Origin: Hyphomicrobiales bacterium
Lineage (GTDB): Bacteria > Pseudomonadota > Alphaproteobacteria > Rhizobiales > Beijerinckiaceae
Direction of reading: 5' to 3'
Assembly (NCBI GenBank): GCA_027483895.1
Contig: JAIXTP010000007.1
Span: 1 to 64,000 of the forward strand
DNA: 64,000 nt
In this document: positions 10,005 through 19,489 of the stretch, piece after piece
How positions within the stretch are numbered: position 1 is the stretch's first letter
Layout: each line of letters opens with the position of its first letter
Notes under the pieces: model-generated
Seen by the model: the letters and a program-made list of their open reading frames with translations, nothing else
What the model was told of the DNA's origin: nothing
The model's database searches: none
Made by a program: the position numbers and the translations under genes

Positions 10005-10640
10005 ATGACCCGTTCTTCCCACGGCCCGCTGCGCGTCGGCATCGGGGGGCCCGTCGGCTCCGGCAAGACGGCGCTGATGGAAGCGCTCTGCAAGCGCATG
10101 CGCGACGCCTACGATCTCTGCGCGATCACCAACGACATCTATACGAAGGAGGACGCGCGCCTCCTGACGGTGGCGGGCGCGCTGCCGGAAGAACGGATCA
10201 TGGGCGTGGAGACCGGCGGCTGCCCGCATACCGCGATCCGCGAGGACTGTTCGATCAATCTCGCGGCGGTCGACGAGATGAGCCGAAAATTCCCCGATCT
10301 CGATCTGATCCTGATCGAGTCGGGCGGCGACAATCTGGCCGCGACCTTCTCGCCGGAGCTGGCCGACATCACGGTCTACGTGATCGACGTGGCGGGCGGC
10401 GAGAAGATCCCGAGGAAGGGCGGGCCGGGCATCACGCGGTCCGACCTTCTGGTCATCAACAAGATCGACCTCGCCCCGCATGTCGGCGCGGATCTCGCGG
10501 TGATGGACCGGGACGCCAAGCTGATGCGGCGCGAGAAGCCTTTCGTCTTCGCCAATACCCGGGCGGGCGAGGGCGTCGCGGCGGTGGCGGATTTCATCAT
10601 CCGCGCGGGCGGGCTCACGCCGAAAGCCTCGGCCGCCTGA
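10005..10640 (+). CDS. ureG: UreG, urease accessory GTPase
   Basis: SIMIBI-class GTPase that carries nickel to the UreDF-urease complex, 211 residues. The P-loop [13 protein letters not shown] is at about residues 14-26. [14 protein letters not shown] and [15 protein letters not shown] follow, the latter containing the Cys-Pro-His nickel-binding motif. [15 protein letters not shown] and the guanine-specificity motif [13 protein letters not shown] complete the set. All family landmarks are intact. Start ATG 10005 gives standard length; the longer frame upstream is a shadow of ureF. Confidence 0.97.
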   Translation: MTRSSHGPLRVGIGGPVGSGKTALMEALCKRMRDAYDLCAITNDIYTKEDARLLTVAGALPEERIMGVETGGCPHTAIREDCSINLAAVDEMSRKFPDLDLILIESGGDNLAATFSPELADITVYVIDVAGGEKIPRKGGPGITRSDLLVINKIDLAPHVGADLAVMDRDAKLMRREKPFVFANTRAGEGVAAVADFIIRAGGLTPKASAA

Positions 10641-10699
10641 CTCCGGCGGCCCGGGTCTTGCTTTACGGGTTCCGACGCATTCCAGCCGGAGCCTACGAG

Positions 10700-11254
10700 A
10701 TGAACCGCATCGCCTTCGTCCTTCTCTTCGCCGCCGTCGCGGGGCCTGCCTTCGCCCATACGGGCCATGCCGAGGCGCAGGGTTTCCTGGCGGGCGCGCT
10801 GCACCCGTTCGGCGGGGCCGATCACGTGCTCGCGATGCTGGCGGCGGGGCTTTGGGCGGGAATCGCGGGCGCGCGCGCGGCCCTGATGTGGCCCGCGGCC
10901 TTTCTTGGGGCCATGGCGGCGGGCTTTTCGATTGCGGTGTCCGGAACGGGCCTGCCGGCGGCGGAGGCCGTGATCGCGGTTTCCGTGGTCGCGCTCGGCG
11001 CGGCGGCGGCCTTCGACGCCCGCCCTCCGGTCGCGATCGGGGCAACGGTCTGCGGTCTTTTCGCGTTCTTCCATGGCGCGGCGCACGGCACCGAAATGCC
11101 CGCGAATGCGGCAGCGATCGCCTATTCGGCGGGCTTCCTGCTCTCCACCGCGCTGCTGCTCGGCACAGGCCTCGTCGCGGTCCTGACGGGGCGGCTCGCG
11201 CGCGTCGCGGCGCTCGGCGCGGCGGTTGCGGGACTGGCGTTGCCGGCGGCGTGA
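10700..11254 (+). CDS. ureJ: HupE/UreJ family membrane protein, probable nickel permease
   Basis: 184 residues. A signal peptide (to about residue 20, ending GPAFAHTGHA) precedes six predicted hydrophobic helices. The HupE/UreJ pattern HPFGGADHVLAML near the N-terminus and FFHGAAHGTEMP in the middle supply the His and Asp/Glu residues thought to bind nickel. It is the last gene of the urease cluster, 59 bases after ureG, so a nickel-supply role is strongly suggested by context. ATG 10700 is preferred over an upstream in-frame start at 10658 because it leads straight into the signal peptide. Confidence 0.88.
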   Translation: MNRIAFVLLFAAVAGPAFAHTGHAEAQGFLAGALHPFGGADHVLAMLAAGLWAGIAGARAALMWPAAFLGAMAAGFSIAVSGTGLPAAEAVIAVSVVALGAAAAFDARPPVAIGATVCGLFAFFHGAAHGTEMPANAAAIAYSAGFLLSTALLLGTGLVAVLTGRLARVAALGAAVAGLALPAA

Positions 11255-11261
11255 GGGAAGC

Positions 11262-11363
11262 CGTCATTGCGAGGAGCGAAGCGACGAAGCAATCCAGAAA
11301 GCGCCCGACGTGGGGCGCTATGGCGACCGTCGTCTGGATTGCTTCGCTTCGCTCGCAAGGACG
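11262..11363 (+). repeat. family A palindromic repeat (about 100 bp)
   Basis: Begins CGTCATTGCGAGGAGCG and ends with the near reverse complement GCTTCGCTCGCAAGGACGG, with CAATCCAG/CTGGATTG flanking a roughly 35-bp core. It sits between the convergent ends of ureJ and the FAD oxidoreductase gene and may double as a bidirectional terminator or an mRNA 3' end stabiliser. Confidence 0.85.
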
Positions 11364-11384
11364 GGCGAGGCGGCGCTCGACGCG

Positions 11385-12485
11385 TCAGCCCAGACGGTCG
11401 GCGGTTTCTCGGGCGATGGCGAGGGAGGCGGTGAGGCCCGGGCTTTCGATGCCGAAAAGGTTCACGAGGCCCGGCACGCCGTGGACCTCCGGTCCGTCGA
11501 TGCGGAAATCGGGGGCGGGATCGTGCGGGCCGCAGATCTTCGGCCGAATGCCCGAATAGCCGGGGCTGAGCGCGCCGTCGGGCAGGCCGGGCCAATAGCG
11601 GCGGATCGCTTCGTCGAAGCCTTCGGAACGGCTCGGATCGACCGCGTAATCGAGGCCCTCCACCCATTCCACGTCGGGGCCGAACCGGGCTTGGCCGCCG
11701 AGATCGAGCGTGAGGTGGACGCCGAGCCCGTGCGCGTGCGGCGCGGGGTAGATGAGGCGGGAGAAGGGCGCGCGGCCGGACAGGACGAAATAATTGCCCT
11801 TCGCATAGTTGGTGACCGGGACATGCGCGGCCGCGAGGCCGTCCATGGCGGCGGCGGCCTTCGATGCGTGAAGCCCCGCGCAGTTGACGAGCACGTTGCA
11901 GGTGAGCCGCATGGGCTCGGCCCCGCCGGTCTCGACCGTGATGACGTTGCCGGAGACGTCGGCGCGCAGGAAGGGCGTGTGGAAGGCGAAGGCGGCGCCC
12001 GCCTCCTCGGCGTCGCCCTGCAGCGCGAGCATATAGGCGTGGCTGTCGAGGATGCCCGTGGAGGGCGACCACAGCGCGCCGATGCAGGAGAGCGCGGGCT
12101 CCATGCCCATCGCTTCGGCGGCGGAGATCATCACGAGATCGTCGCAGCCGTTCACGAGGCCCTTGCCGCGGATGCTTTCGACGGCGGCGAGTTCGGCCTC
12201 GTCGGTGGCGACGATCAGCTTGCCGCAGCGGCGATAGGGAACGCCGTGCGAGTCGCAGAAGGCGTAGAGCGCCTTGCGGCCCTCCACGCAGAGCTTCGCC
12301 TTGAGACTGCCCGCCGGGTAATAGAGCCCGGCATGGATGACCTCGCTGTTGCGCGAGGAGGTCTCGGTGCCGATGCCCTCGGCCGCTTCGAGCACGACGA
12401 CCGACCGGCCGCGCAGCGCGAGTTCCCGCGCCGCGGCGATGCCGATCACTCCGGCTCCGATCACGATCGCGTCGACGTCGGCCAT
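11385..12485 (-). CDS. FAD-dependent oxidoreductase, L-2-hydroxyglutarate oxidase (LhgO)-like
   Basis: 366 residues of the DAO/GlpD fold. The N-terminal dinucleotide-binding motif [15 protein letters not shown] is followed by a Glu ending the second strand (VVLEA). Then come [29 protein letters not shown], and the C-terminal [14 protein letters not shown] that closes over FAD. The [20 protein letters not shown] segment is typical of LhgO/L2HGDH-type enzymes, which oxidise L-2-hydroxyglutarate to 2-oxoglutarate. Substrate is inferred from family only. Monocistronic, convergent with the urease cluster; ATG 12485 is the natural start just before the Rossmann strand. Confidence 0.85.
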   Translation of the reverse strand: MADVDAIVIGAGVIGIAAARELALRGRSVVVLEAAEGIGTETSSRNSEVIHAGLYYPAGSLKAKLCVEGRKALYAFCDSHGVPYRRCGKLIVATDEAELAAVESIRGKGLVNGCDDLVMISAAEAMGMEPALSCIGALWSPSTGILDSHAYMLALQGDAEEAGAAFAFHTPFLRADVSGNVITVETGGAEPMRLTCNVLVNCAGLHASKAAAAMDGLAAAHVPVTNYAKGNYFVLSGRAPFSRLIYPAPHAHGLGVHLTLDLGGQARFGPDVEWVEGLDYAVDPSRSEGFDEAIRRYWPGLPDGALSPGYSGIRPKICGPHDPAPDFRIDGPEVHGVPGLVNLFGIESPGLTASLAIARETADRLG

Positions 12486-12540
12486 GGATGCAGTCTTCTC
12501 CCGTTTTCGTAACCTTCGGTGAGAGGGCGCTGCGCGCGCC

Positions 12541-12594
12541 CCCTCATCCGGCCGGCCTTCCGCCGTCCGCCTTCTCCCCCCGAGGGGAGAAGGA
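12541..12594 (+). repeat. family E repeat (CCTCATCCGGCC...GGGGAGAAGG)
   Basis: Starts CCCTCATCCGGCCGGCC and ends CTTCTCCCCCCGAGGGGAGAAGG, where CTTCTCCCC pairs with GGGGAGAAG. It lies just downstream of the Old Yellow Enzyme gene and upstream of the FAD oxidoreductase gene. A second copy of the same element is found inside the dnaE2 reading frame (29874-29926). Confidence 0.75.
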
Positions 12595-12606
12595 AGAAGC
12601 GGCCGA

Positions 12607-13716
12607 TCAGGCTTCGCGCGCGAGCGCGGCGCCGGGCCACACCTTGGGGCGGGCGCGGTCGTATTGCGGCGGGCGCGGGAAGTCGAGGCCGAGTTCGTCG
12701 GCGGCGTGCCAGCCCCAGCGCGGATTGTCGAGGAAGGCGCGGCCGAGCGCGATCTGATCGGCGTCGCCCGCCTGCAGGATCTCTTCGGCCTGTTTCGGCG
12801 TGACGATCATGCCGACGGCGCGGGTGACGATGCCCGAGCGGCGCTTCACCTCGGAGGCGAAGGCGACCTGATAGCCGGGGCCGACATTGATGCGGGCCTT
12901 GGGATCGAGCCCGCCGGAGCTGACGCAGGCGAAGTCCATGCCGCGGGCCTTGAGATCGGAGGCGAAGCGGACGGCGTCCTCCACCGAGAGGCCTTCCTCC
13001 ATCCAGTCCGAACCGGTGATGCGGGCGCCGACCGCGGTCTGCCGGCCGACGGCGGCCTTCACCGCCTCGGCGATCGCGAGGCCGAAGCGGGCGCGGTTCT
13101 CGTAGGAACCGCCCCAGCGGTCGGTCCGCTTGTTGGAGATCGGCGAGAGGAACTGATGCACGAGATAGCCGTGCGTCATGTGCAGCTCGATGACCTCGAT
13201 GCCCAGACGCTCGGCGCGCACGGCGGAATCGACGAAGGCCTTGATGATGCGCTCGATTCCCGCTTCGTCGAGGGCTTCCGGAACGTGCCAGTCGTTGAAG
13301 GGCAGCGCGGAGGCCGACACCGTTTTCCACGGATCCTCGTTCGGGCCGAGGGCTTGGCCGTTCTCCCACGGGCGACGGGAGGAGGCCTTGCGGCCCGCAT
13401 GGGCCAGCTGGATCGCGAATTTCGTGCCGGGCAGGGCGACGGCGCGCGCGGCGTCGAGGCCGCGCTTCATGGCGCGCTCGGTGGCGTCGTCATAGAGGCC
13501 GACGCAGCCGTGCGTGATGCGGCCGCACCGTTCGACGGCGGTCGCCTCGATGGTGACGAGGCCCGCCCCGGACATCGCGAGATTCATCCAGTGCTGAAGA
13601 TGCCAATCCTCGGCGCAGCCGTCATGGGCGGAATACTGGCACATGGGCGCGACGGCGATGCGGTTCGGCAGTTCGACCGGGCCGACTTTGAGGGGCGAGA
13701 AGAGAAGGGGACGCAT
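12607..13716 (-). CDS. NADH:flavin oxidoreductase, Old Yellow Enzyme family (YqjM/NamA-like)
   Basis: FMN-dependent ene-reductase, 369 residues, single TIM-barrel domain. The N-terminus [21 protein letters not shown] with CQYSA carries the Cys typical of the YqjM subgroup. [10 protein letters not shown] supplies the substrate-binding His. The long motif ending [17 protein letters not shown] is diagnostic, and [12 protein letters not shown] binds the FMN phosphate. Substrates are probably alpha,beta-unsaturated carbonyls; the natural one is unknown. ATG 13716 is chosen because family members start within a few residues of LFSPL; 74 more in-frame codons upstream have no family match. Confidence 0.92.
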   Translation of the reverse strand: MRPLLFSPLKVGPVELPNRIAVAPMCQYSAHDGCAEDWHLQHWMNLAMSGAGLVTIEATAVERCGRITHGCVGLYDDATERAMKRGLDAARAVALPGTKFAIQLAHAGRKASSRRPWENGQALGPNEDPWKTVSASALPFNDWHVPEALDEAGIERIIKAFVDSAVRAERLGIEVIELHMTHGYLVHQFLSPISNKRTDRWGGSYENRARFGLAIAEAVKAAVGRQTAVGARITGSDWMEEGLSVEDAVRFASDLKARGMDFACVSSGGLDPKARINVGPGYQVAFASEVKRRSGIVTRAVGMIVTPKQAEEILQAGDADQIALGRAFLDNPRWGWHAADELGLDFPRPPQYDRARPKVWPGAALAREA

Positions 13717-13874
13717 GTTCTTGATTGTCCTCGGGTCCGTGCCGGCTCCCGACCGGCGGGGGGACCATAAGGGACGATGCGGCCTGCGGAAAGCGCCGGA
13801 ACGACGGGCCGCAACGCGCGCCTCGCACGGCTCGCGCCGCCGCGCTATAGCAGGAGGAAGCTCCGGAGACCGCC

Positions 13875-15044
13875 ATGCCCGTCGCCAATCCGCTCGTCCG
13901 CGACACCGGATCGCCGCCGATCCCGGAGGCTCAGGCATGGCTGAAGCTCTATGACGGACGGCGCGGCCCGGCGATCGACCTCTCGCAAGCCGTGCCGGGC
14001 TATCCGGCTCATCCCGAAATGCTGGAACGGCTCGCGCGGGCCGCGGGCTCGGCGGCCTTCGCGGGCTACGGGCCGATCATGGGCGATGCCGCGCTGCGCG
14101 AGGCCTATGCGGCGCATCTCTCCGCGATCTACGGCGCGACGGTGAGGCCCTCGCAAACGGCGATCACGGCGGGCTGCAATCAGGCCTTCGTCACGGTGAT
14201 GACGGCGCTCGCGAAGGCGGGCGACGCGGTTCTGCTGCCAGCGCCCTGGTATTTCAACCATGCGATGACCCTGCAGATGTTCGGCATCGAGGCGCGGCCG
14301 CTGCCCTGCCGGGCCGAGGACGGAATGCTGCCCGACCCCGCGGAAGCCGAACGGCTGATCGGCGGGCGGACCAAGGCGCTCGTGCTGGTGACGCCGAACA
14401 ATCCCACCGGCGCGGTCTGCCCGCCCGAACGCATCGCGGCTTTGGCCGAGGTCTGCCGCCGCAAGGGCGTCTGGCTCGTGGTGGACGAGACCTATCGCGA
14501 CTTCCTGCCCGATACGGGCCTGCCGCCGCACCGGCTCTTCGACGATCCGGCCTGGGGCGAGGGGGTGGTGAGCCTTTACTCCTTCTCGAAGAGCTATTGC
14601 ATTCCCGGCCACCGTGCGGGCGCGATCACGGCCAGCGAGGGGCTCATGGCGGAGATCGCGAAACTTCTCGACTGCATCCAGATCTGCGCGCCGCGACCGG
14701 CGCAGGCGGCGCTCGCTTGGGCGATCCCGGCGCTCGGGGTGTGGCGGGCGGGCAATCGCGACGTGATCCTGCGGCGGGCGGCGGCCTTCCGCCGCGCGTT
14801 CGAGCGCGTGCCGGGCTGGCGGATCGAGACGCTCGGGGCCTATTTCGCCTATGCGGCGCATCCGTTTCCCGGGCGGCTTTCGGGCGAAGTGGTGCGCGAT
14901 CTCGCGACCGAGCGGGGCGTGCTGGCGCTGCCGGGGCCGTTTTTCGGGCCGGGGCAGAAGGGGCATCTGCGCATCGCCTTCGCCAATGCCGACGAGGCCG
15001 CGCTGGCGCTGCTGCCGGAACGGCTGGCGGATTTCGCGATCTGA
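13875..15044 (+). CDS. PLP-dependent aminotransferase, class I/II
   Basis: 389 residues, fold type I aminotransferase. YGPIMGDAALREAYAAHL, TAGCNQAFVTVM, the PLP-pocket segment LVTPNNPTGAVCPPE, VVDETYRDF and the Schiff-base Lys in YSFSKSYCIPGHRAGAI are all recognisable, with a C-terminal Arg in LRIAFAN binding substrate carboxylate. The exact amino acid substrate cannot be read from sequence. It is divergent from the Old Yellow Enzyme gene with 158 bases between. The start at ATG 13875 gives the usual length. Confidence 0.9.
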   Translation: MPVANPLVRDTGSPPIPEAQAWLKLYDGRRGPAIDLSQAVPGYPAHPEMLERLARAAGSAAFAGYGPIMGDAALREAYAAHLSAIYGATVRPSQTAITAGCNQAFVTVMTALAKAGDAVLLPAPWYFNHAMTLQMFGIEARPLPCRAEDGMLPDPAEAERLIGGRTKALVLVTPNNPTGAVCPPERIAALAEVCRRKGVWLVVDETYRDFLPDTGLPPHRLFDDPAWGEGVVSLYSFSKSYCIPGHRAGAITASEGLMAEIAKLLDCIQICAPRPAQAALAWAIPALGVWRAGNRDVILRRAAAFRRAFERVPGWRIETLGAYFAYAAHPFPGRLSGEVVRDLATERGVLALPGPFFGPGQKGHLRIAFANADEAALALLPERLADFAI

Positions 15045-15052
15045 TCGGCTGG

Positions 15053-15207
15053 TCCTTCGAGACGCGGCCTTTCGGCCGCTCCTCAGGATGAGGGTGCCCT
15101 TCCACCGTCATTGCGAGGAGCGGAGCGACGAAGCAATCCATGGGACGGCGGGCGTGGAGCGCTGTGCCGGCCGTTTTCTGGATTGCTTCGCTTCGCTCGC
15201 AATGACG
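15053..15207 (+). repeat. adjacent family C and family A palindromic repeats
   Basis: Family C is at 15053-15094 (TCCTTCGAGACGCGGCC...CTCCTCAGGATGAGGG) and family A at 15106-15207 (CGTCATTGCGAGGAGCGGAG...GCTCGCAATGACGG). They fill the gap between the convergent aminotransferase and MBL-hydrolase genes and leave almost no unique intergenic DNA. Confidence 0.85.
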
Positions 15208-15237
15208 GGGGAGGTTCCTCGCAACGACGGGCGAGCC

Positions 15238-16059
15238 TCACCGTCCGGGCAGGACGCGGACCGTGGGGCGGGAGGGGAGGGTCGGGCGGGAGACGACGAT
15301 CGAGGGCGTAGGCTCGCGGACGATGTCGTGCTTGTCGCTCATCTTCGCGAGAAAACGCTCCAAGGTCGTCGGGCCGAAATAATGCATCGGGATCACGAGC
15401 GGCGCGCCGATCGACTCCACCACCTCCACCATGCCGTCGAGATCGAGCGTCCAGCTGCCGTCGACGGGGACGAGGAGCACGTCGATCTTGCCCATGCGGA
15501 TCAGCTGGTCGGGGCTCAGCGTATGGTGCAGATGGCCGAGATGGGCCACGCAGAGCCCCGCCGTTTCCATGATGAAGATGGAATTGCCGCCGTAATCCGT
15601 GCCGCCGCCGCCCCATTCGCGGATGTTGGTGGGCACGTTCCGCACGCGCATGTCCCCCATGGTGACGTCGTGACGCGCGACGCCGCCCGCCGGATTCCAG
15701 CCGCGCAGCAGATGGACGATGCCGGGATCGGGCCGCGTGCTGTTATGGGTCGAATGCGCCCGGTTCATCGTCGCGATCTCGGGCGTGACGTCGGGGCGGA
15801 CATAATCGTTGTAGTCGGTCGCGACGCGGATCCCGCCGGGGCTCTCGACGAGGAAGGTCGCGTGGCCGACGAAGGTGATCGCCGCTTCCTCCGGGCCCGG
15901 CTTGGGCGTGAGCGCGGCGAGCATGATTCGCGGTGCGGCGCGGGCGACGGGCGGAATGCAGCCCGGCGCGCTCTCGTCGGCGGCGCGGGAGGGCGTCGAG
16001 GCGAGCGCCGCGAGCAGCGCGAAGGCGGCAAGCAAGGAATGCGGGAGGCGCGGCGGCAT
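15238..16059 (-). CDS. secreted MBL-fold metallo-hydrolase (UlaG-like)
   Basis: 273 residues. Signal peptide at residues 1-26 (LLAAFALLAALASTPSRAA) indicates periplasmic location. The metallo-beta-lactamase-type core includes FVGHATFLVES, a His-rich GHLHHTLSPDQL and VIPMHYFGPTTLE, similar to UlaG/RomA-like hydrolases. Metal ligands appear present but the first HxHxDH motif is atypical (NRAHSTHNSTRPD), so catalytic competence should be treated as likely rather than proven. Substrate unknown. It is convergent with the aminotransferase and divergent from the next gene. Confidence 0.8.
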   Translation of the reverse strand: MPPRLPHSLLAAFALLAALASTPSRAADESAPGCIPPVARAAPRIMLAALTPKPGPEEAAITFVGHATFLVESPGGIRVATDYNDYVRPDVTPEIATMNRAHSTHNSTRPDPGIVHLLRGWNPAGGVARHDVTMGDMRVRNVPTNIREWGGGGTDYGGNSIFIMETAGLCVAHLGHLHHTLSPDQLIRMGKIDVLLVPVDGSWTLDLDGMVEVVESIGAPLVIPMHYFGPTTLERFLAKMSDKHDIVREPTPSIVVSRPTLPSRPTVRVLPGR

Positions 16060-16199
16060 GGCGGGCTCCGGTCTTCCTGTGGAAGGATAGGCTCAATGTG
16101 GCGCAGAACGGTCGCGAGGCAACATCTCCACCTTGTCGCGGGCAAGGCTTCGCTCCAGTCTCCTGCCGGACCGGAGCTGCGGTCGCGGGGGTGAGAGTC

Positions 16200-16370
16200 A
16201 TGGCCGAGACCGCGAAGACCATCGTGATGAAGCAGAAGCAGGGCGAAAGCCTCGCCTCTTTCCGCGAACGCCTCGCCGAGGCCGAGCGCCGGGCGCCCGC
16301 CGATGCCGTGATCTATGTGGTCGCGGCGCGGGCCGAGGCTCCGGCCGCGCGATCCCGTCGCGCCGCGTGA
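16200..16370 (+). CDS. hypothetical small protein
   Basis: 56 codons starting MAETAKTIVMKQKQGESL, charged and Ala-rich, with no recognised domain and no membrane segment. GGTGAGAG lies a few bases upstream as a possible ribosome binding site. It is 76 bases before the ABC exporter gene in the same direction and could be an upstream small gene in that operon. Codon composition is compatible with coding, but it has only weak independent support. Confidence 0.45.
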   Translation: MAETAKTIVMKQKQGESLASFRERLAEAERRAPADAVIYVVAARAEAPAARSRRAA

Positions 16371-16446
16371 TCCTTCGGCCGCGGGGGCCGGCCGAAGGGC
16401 GGGCGGTGCCCGATATTCCTTCCGTCCCGTGACATCGGTCGATCCC

Positions 16447-18540
16447 ATGCGTCGTTTTTCGATTCTCGTCGTCGTCGTGGCTCTCGCGCTCGGGGCCGTC
16501 GGCCTCGACGCGTCCGACAAGGGCCTGCTCGGCCTCGCGGCGGCGGGCGGGCTGCTCGCGCTGACGACCTGGCGGGCCGAGACGATCTCGCCCTTCCTCA
16601 AGATCTTCGCCGCGATCTTCGCGACGGAATATGCGGTGTTCGGCGCGACGGCGCTGCTGGCGGCGACGGGGGCATGGCCGCAGGCCATCGCGGATTACCG
16701 GCCGCCGCAGAGCCTCACCGCGACGGTGGCGGTGTTCGGCATCCTGATCTTCGTCGTCTCGCATGTGCCGGTGATCCGCCGCGTGACGGACATCGCCGAC
16801 CGCTATTTCCTCGGGGCGGGGCGGACGACCGTGCATCTGTGGCCGTTCAAGCCCTTCGAGGCGAGCGAGCGGAAGCTCGCCCTGTGGATGCTGGTCTTCC
16901 TGATCGTCGTGAACCAGGCGCAGGTGGGGATGAGCGTGCGGCTCTCCTTCTTCAACCGCGACTGGTTCAACGCCATCCAGAACAAGGACGAGGCGGCCTT
17001 CTGGGGGTTGCTGCTGACCGTGTGGCTGTTCTGGGCCTCGATCTACATCGCCAGCGCGATCATCGAATATCTGGTGAAGTCGTCGCTGATGATCCGTTGG
17101 CGGCGTTGGCTGACGGAGCGCTATATCGGCGACTGGCTGGACGGCGGCACGCATTACAAGCTCGCGCTGAAGGGCGACGGGGCGGACAACCCCGACCAGC
17201 GCATCGCCGAGGACGTCGGCGCCTTCATCAACCAGACCTACGGCTTCTCGATCACGCTGCTGGCCACGATCAGCTCGCTGGTGTCCTTCTCGATCATCCT
17301 GTGGGGCATTTCGGCCAATTTCACGCTGCCGGGAACGGACATCGTGGTGCCGGGCCTCTTGTTCTGGTGCGCGCTGATCTATGCCGTGATCGGCACCGCG
17401 ATCACCCATGTGATCGGCCGCAGCCTCGTGGCGCTCAATTTCGAGCAGCAGCGTTACGAGGCGGATTTCCGCTTCGCGATGGCGCGGCTGCGCGAATATG
17501 CCGAACAGGTAGCGCTGCTCGGCGGCGAGCCGACCGAGAAGCGGCGGCTCGCCGGCCGTTTCGGTGCGGTGGTGCGCAACTTCTTCGCCATCGTCGACCG
17601 CGAGAAGCGGCTGATGATGTTCACGGCGAGCTACGGGCAGCTGAGCCCGATCATTCCCTATGTCGTCGCCGCGCCCTTCTACTTCCTCGGCAAGGTGCAG
17701 CTCGGCGTGCTGACCCAGACGGCCGGCGCCTTCGGCCGCGTGGAAGGGGCATTGAGCTTCGTGGTCGACCGCTACAGCGCGCTTGCGGGCTATGCGGCGG
17801 TGCTGCGCCGCCTCGCGACCTTCGATGCGGGCCTCATGGAGGCGCGCGCGCTCGGGACCGTGGCGCCGCGCATCGAGCATGAGCGCGGCAAGCGGGAAAA
17901 GGGTCTCGCGATCGAGGATCTGCGCCTCGCGCTGCCCGACGGCCGCCCGCTGGTGCGCGCCGACATCGCGTTCGCACCCGGCGAGGCGGTGCTCGTGACC
18001 GGCCCGTCCGGTTCGGGAAAGTCGACGCTGCTGAGGGCCTTGGCGGGGATCTGGCCCTACGGCACCGGGCGCATCACGACGCCCGATGGCGCGGACGCCC
18101 TGCTGCTGCCGCAGCGGCCCTATCTGCCGTCGGGCCCGCTGAAGGCCGCCGTCGCCTATCCCGAAGCGCCGGGCCGGCACGGGGATGCGGAGATCGTGGA
18201 GGCGCTGCGTGCCGTGGGGCTCGGCGCCTTGGTCGAGGCGCTCGACGAAGAGGACGTGTGGGCGCGGCGCCTGTCGGGCGGCGAGCAGCAGCGGCTGGCT
18301 CTGGCGCGTGCGCTGTTGTCGAAGCCCGATTGGCTGTTCCTCGACGAGGCGACCTCGGCGCTCGACGAGGTGGGCGAGCGGCGGCTTTACGAGATGCTGG
18401 CGGAGCGCCTGCCCGCGACGACCATCGTCTCGATCGGCCATCGCTCGACGCTGGTGCGCTTCCATCGGCGGCTGTTGGAACTGCAGCCGGATGCCGACGG
18501 CGTCCATGTGCCCCGCGACCTGCCGCGGGCGGCGGAGTAA
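16447..18540 (+). CDS. ABC transporter, fused permease/ATPase of the BclA/SbmA-BacA-like group
   Basis: 697 residues. Residues about 1-360 carry six to eight membrane segments of the SbmA/BacA or ABCD-like type (VRLSFFNRDWFNAIQNKD is a family landmark). The C-terminal ABC ATPase follows from about residue 485: Walker A GPSGSGKSTLLRAL, signature LSGGEQQRLALARAL, Walker B WLFLDEATSALDE and switch His in SIGHRS. In rhizobia, BclA of this architecture imports host antimicrobial-like peptides; elsewhere the group is linked to peptide uptake, very-long-chain fatty acids or B12. The substrate here is not determinable. ATG 16447 starts directly before the first hydrophobic segment. Confidence 0.87.
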   Translation: MRRFSILVVVVALALGAVGLDASDKGLLGLAAAGGLLALTTWRAETISPFLKIFAAIFATEYAVFGATALLAATGAWPQAIADYRPPQSLTATVAVFGILIFVVSHVPVIRRVTDIADRYFLGAGRTTVHLWPFKPFEASERKLALWMLVFLIVVNQAQVGMSVRLSFFNRDWFNAIQNKDEAAFWGLLLTVWLFWASIYIASAIIEYLVKSSLMIRWRRWLTERYIGDWLDGGTHYKLALKGDGADNPDQRIAEDVGAFINQTYGFSITLLATISSLVSFSIILWGISANFTLPGTDIVVPGLLFWCALIYAVIGTAITHVIGRSLVALNFEQQRYEADFRFAMARLREYAEQVALLGGEPTEKRRLAGRFGAVVRNFFAIVDREKRLMMFTASYGQLSPIIPYVVAAPFYFLGKVQLGVLTQTAGAFGRVEGALSFVVDRYSALAGYAAVLRRLATFDAGLMEARALGTVAPRIEHERGKREKGLAIEDLRLALPDGRPLVRADIAFAPGEAVLVTGPSGSGKSTLLRALAGIWPYGTGRITTPDGADALLLPQRPYLPSGPLKAAVAYPEAPGRHGDAEIVEALRAVGLGALVEALDEEDVWARRLSGGEQQRLALARALLSKPDWLFLDEATSALDEVGERRLYEMLAERLPATTIVSIGHRSTLVRFHRRLLELQPDADGVHVPRDLPRAAE

Positions 18541-18571
18541 GGCGGGGCGCGTCTCGGCCGCGGCTGCCCTT

Positions 18572-18889
18572 GTGTCATCCCGGGCGGCAAAGCCGACCCG
18601 GGATCCAGAAAACGTGTGTGGAGTCGAGCGGTCTGCTGGATCCCGGCTTTCCGCTCCGCTGCGGCCGGGATGACACGGGACGAGTGGACCGCCCTCATCC
18701 TGAGGAGCGCCCGAAAGGGCTCGTCTCGAAGGATGGTTAGAGACGCCGGGCTTCGGCCCGGCTCCTCACCATGAGGGGCTCACTTTTCGTCATTGCGAGC
18801 GGAGCGAAGCAATCCAGAGAACGGCGGCGGTGGAGCACGATGCCCTGCGTCAGCTGGATTGCTTCGTCGCTTCGCTCCTCGCAATGACG
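18572..18889 (+). repeat. repeat array B-C-D-A
   Basis: The gene-free stretch between the ABC exporter and the META gene is a mosaic of four palindromic elements. Family B is at 18572-18676 (GTGTCATCCCGGGCGGC...GGCCGGGATGACAC), family C at 18693-18736 (CTCATCCTGAGGAGC...TCTCGAAGGATGG), family D at 18738-18778 (GAGACGCC...CTCCTCACCATGAGGGG) and family A at 18788-18889 (CGTCATTGCGAGCGG...TCGCAATGACGG). No gene is apparent in the region. Confidence 0.85.
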
Positions 18890-18932
18890 GGGAGGGGGCC
18901 GTTGCGGCCGAGTGTACGCCCTTGCGCCGAAG

Positions 18933-19394
18933 TCAGAAGGTGCGTTCGAAGCGCAGTTCGCCGCCCTGGCCGACGAGGATCAGCGCGCCGTCCTTGACGT
19001 CCCATTGCTGCGCGGTGCGCAACGCGATGAGGAAGGCGCGCTCGCGTTCCATCAGCTTGGCGTCGCAGGTCTTCTTCGTCAGGGCGAGAGGGCCCACCGC
19101 GAAACGCTGCTGGTTGAGCGGATAGGACGTCGCCGAGAAGGTGTTGCAGCCGCCGAAACCGCGGGCGCGCATTTGGGAATCGATGCTGAGCGCCGGCCGG
19201 TCGGCCGTGTCGTAGCGCTGGCCGTTGAGGCTGACCGCCAGCCACTGGGCGCCGAACGGGAACTGCTTGCGCGCCTGCGGCATCGACCGCTCGTCCTGAG
19301 CCGGAGCTTCGGCGGGCCGGTTTCCCTGCTGCGCGGCGGCGAGTCCCGGAAGGGCGAGGGCCGTCAGGGCGGCGAGAAGGACACGAGACGTCAT
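18933..19394 (-). CDS. secreted META-domain (HslJ-like) protein
   Basis: 153 residues from ATG 19394. A signal peptide (MTSRVLLAALTALALPGLAA) is followed by a linker and a META domain: WLAVSLNGQRYDTADRPALS, FGGCNTFSATSYPL, LTKKTCDAKLMERERAFL and a C-terminal strand GELRFERTF. The GCNxF...TxxxC pattern is characteristic of the family, whose roles in cell-envelope stress and protease shedding are poorly defined. A start 32 codons upstream exists but the signal peptide argues for 19394. Confidence 0.85.
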   Translation of the reverse strand: MTSRVLLAALTALALPGLAAAQQGNRPAEAPAQDERSMPQARKQFPFGAQWLAVSLNGQRYDTADRPALSIDSQMRARGFGGCNTFSATSYPLNQQRFAVGPLALTKKTCDAKLMERERAFLIALRTAQQWDVKDGALILVGQGGELRFERTF

Positions 19395-19489
19395 CGGCGA
19401 TCCCCTTGAGGAAGTCGGGCGGAGCATAGTTTCGGCGGACCTGCGCCGCAATGACGCGTCGTCCTTGTGATCCGGATCCGGGGCGACCA

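Noticed and set aside
16315-16446. Extended N-terminus for the ABC exporter
   Set aside because: The first 44 codons are Arg/Ala-rich with no family match; ATG 16447 precedes the first membrane helix.
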